From: Flavobacteriaceae bacterium
Lineage (GTDB): Bacteria; Bacteroidota; Bacteroidia; Flavobacteriales; Flavobacteriaceae
Reading direction: 5' to 3'
DNA length: 64,000 nucleotides
Assembly (NCBI GenBank): GCA_947483075.1
Contig: CANKLE010000008.1
Coordinates: 62,001-126,000 of the forward strand
Below, one piece after another: positions 63,630 through 64,000 of the stretch (position 1 is the first letter of the stretch; every line of letters begins with the position of its first letter). The position numbers and the translations under genes were made by a program. The notes below the pieces were generated by a model. That model had not been told where the DNA came from. It worked only from the letters and a program-made list of their open reading frames with translations, and ran no database searches.

Positions 63630-64000
63630 ATGAGTAAGAAATTTTTTACTGAAATAAAAAACATTCGCAACGCTATTGACACAAACAAGTTGGTTGTGTT
63701 TGCAGGGGCAGGTATTTCGGTTGATGCAGGTATTCCTAACTGGGGAACTTTAATTGATGAAATGAAATCTGAAATTGCAATTCCACCAAATGAAGCGGAC
63801 TATTTGAGGATTGCTCAGATGTTTTACAACGAAAGGCAGCAGAAAGAATATATTGATAAAATTCGCTCTGTTCTCAAACACAAGAAAGTTAAATACAATG
63901 AAATTCATGAGTGGGTTTTCAAGTTGAATTCTGAACACATCTTGACAACGAACTATGATGATTTGCTTGAACAGGTAATCAAAAAAGAATCACTCCCTTT
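63630..64000 (+). CDS. SIR2-family NAD-dependent protein, N-terminal part
   Basis: The gene starts at the ATG at 63630 and runs off the window after about 123 codons. It has the SIR2-like NAD-binding signature VVFAGAGISVDAGIPNWGTL (GAGIS at residues 26-30) and the second motif LTTNYDDLLE. This variant (NYDD in place of the deacetylase TQNID) is typical of SIR2 domains in anti-phage systems, where the protein destroys NAD upon infection. Whether a partner (helicase, Argonaute-like, TIR or other domain) follows cannot be seen. The anti-phage role is family inference. Confidence 0.8.
   Translation, partial: MSKKFFTEIKNIRNAIDTNKLVVFAGAGISVDAGIPNWGTLIDEMKSEIAIPPNEADYLRIAQMFYNERQQKEYIDKIRSVLKHKKVKYNEIHEWVFKLNSEHILTTNYDDLLEQVIKKESLP

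Noticed and set aside
49121-64000. A second copy of the ssrA 3' end as the right attachment site
   Set aside because: I scanned for the terminal ssrA sequence and saw none in the window, so no attR is claimed.

Overview
The window is a chromosomal segment of a flavobacterium (Bacteroidota, Flavobacteriaceae, most like Flavobacterium). The evidence is: several proteins with type IX secretion (T9SS) C-terminal sorting domains; promoters with the Bacteroidota -7 box TAnnTTTG; FabV, GH97, DUF1599, BT_3928-type and PorD-like genes in typical flavobacterial order; few Shine-Dalgarno sequences; and moderate to low GC.

Layout. Positions 1-48474 are ordinary core genome, densely packed in operons. 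1-1990: end of a GIY-YIG/exonuclease gene, miaA and an acyl-ACP thioesterase. 2023-5973 (minus): glycosyltransferase, coaE, and a histidine kinase/response regulator pair. 6051-8438: a T9SS surface protein. 8564-14737 (minus): fabV, then the bamD-rpoZ-coaBC-porD-recN operon. 14863-18018: dapA, a DUF6913-like gene and a two-gene UshA-like nucleotidase. 18019-22481 (minus): ligA plus a YhhN-like membrane protein, a DUF6495-like gene, and the rpsF-rpsR-rplI operon. 22647-29888: a LytTR regulator, nadC-yihY-priA, a GldL-like small protein, rlmH, folP and a lipoprotein. 30015-36488: DUF1599, a BT_3928-like protein, a CotH protein, a TlpA-like thioredoxin, tpiA, prmA and clpS. 36481-41989: an HMA protein with a YeeE/YedE pair, kdsA and an M28 peptidase. 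42115-48474: a sugar transporter with GH97, an alanine-dehydrogenase-like enzyme and a class C serine hydrolase.

At 48726-49120 lies ssrA (tmRNA). It is preceded by a MITE-like 241-bp element with perfect 25-bp inverted termini and followed by a tyrosine integrase. From here to the window end the DNA is visibly more AT-rich and carries accessory genes, so I read it as a genomic island integrated at the 3' end of ssrA. No right boundary is visible.

The island encodes a TPR sensor kinase, a 53-aa lipoprotein, a LytTR regulator with a degenerate receiver, a LuxR-type response regulator, a parallel beta-helix protein without a signal peptide, a delta-60-repeat T9SS protein, an unknown two-TM protein, a subtilisin-like T9SS protease with a small T9SS partner, and the start of a SIR2-family gene, likely anti-phage.

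The most notable signal is a repeated promoter module in the island. An exact 31-bp sequence containing two ACCGTAA half-sites 22 bp apart occurs upstream of the beta-helix gene and of the two-TM gene. In both places a TAnnTTTG box starts exactly 28 bp after the second half-site. A palindromic form of the same site lies between the divergent LytTR and LuxR-type regulator genes, again 27-28 bp from -7-like boxes. This looks like a small island-encoded regulon that links the sensor and regulators to surface proteins.
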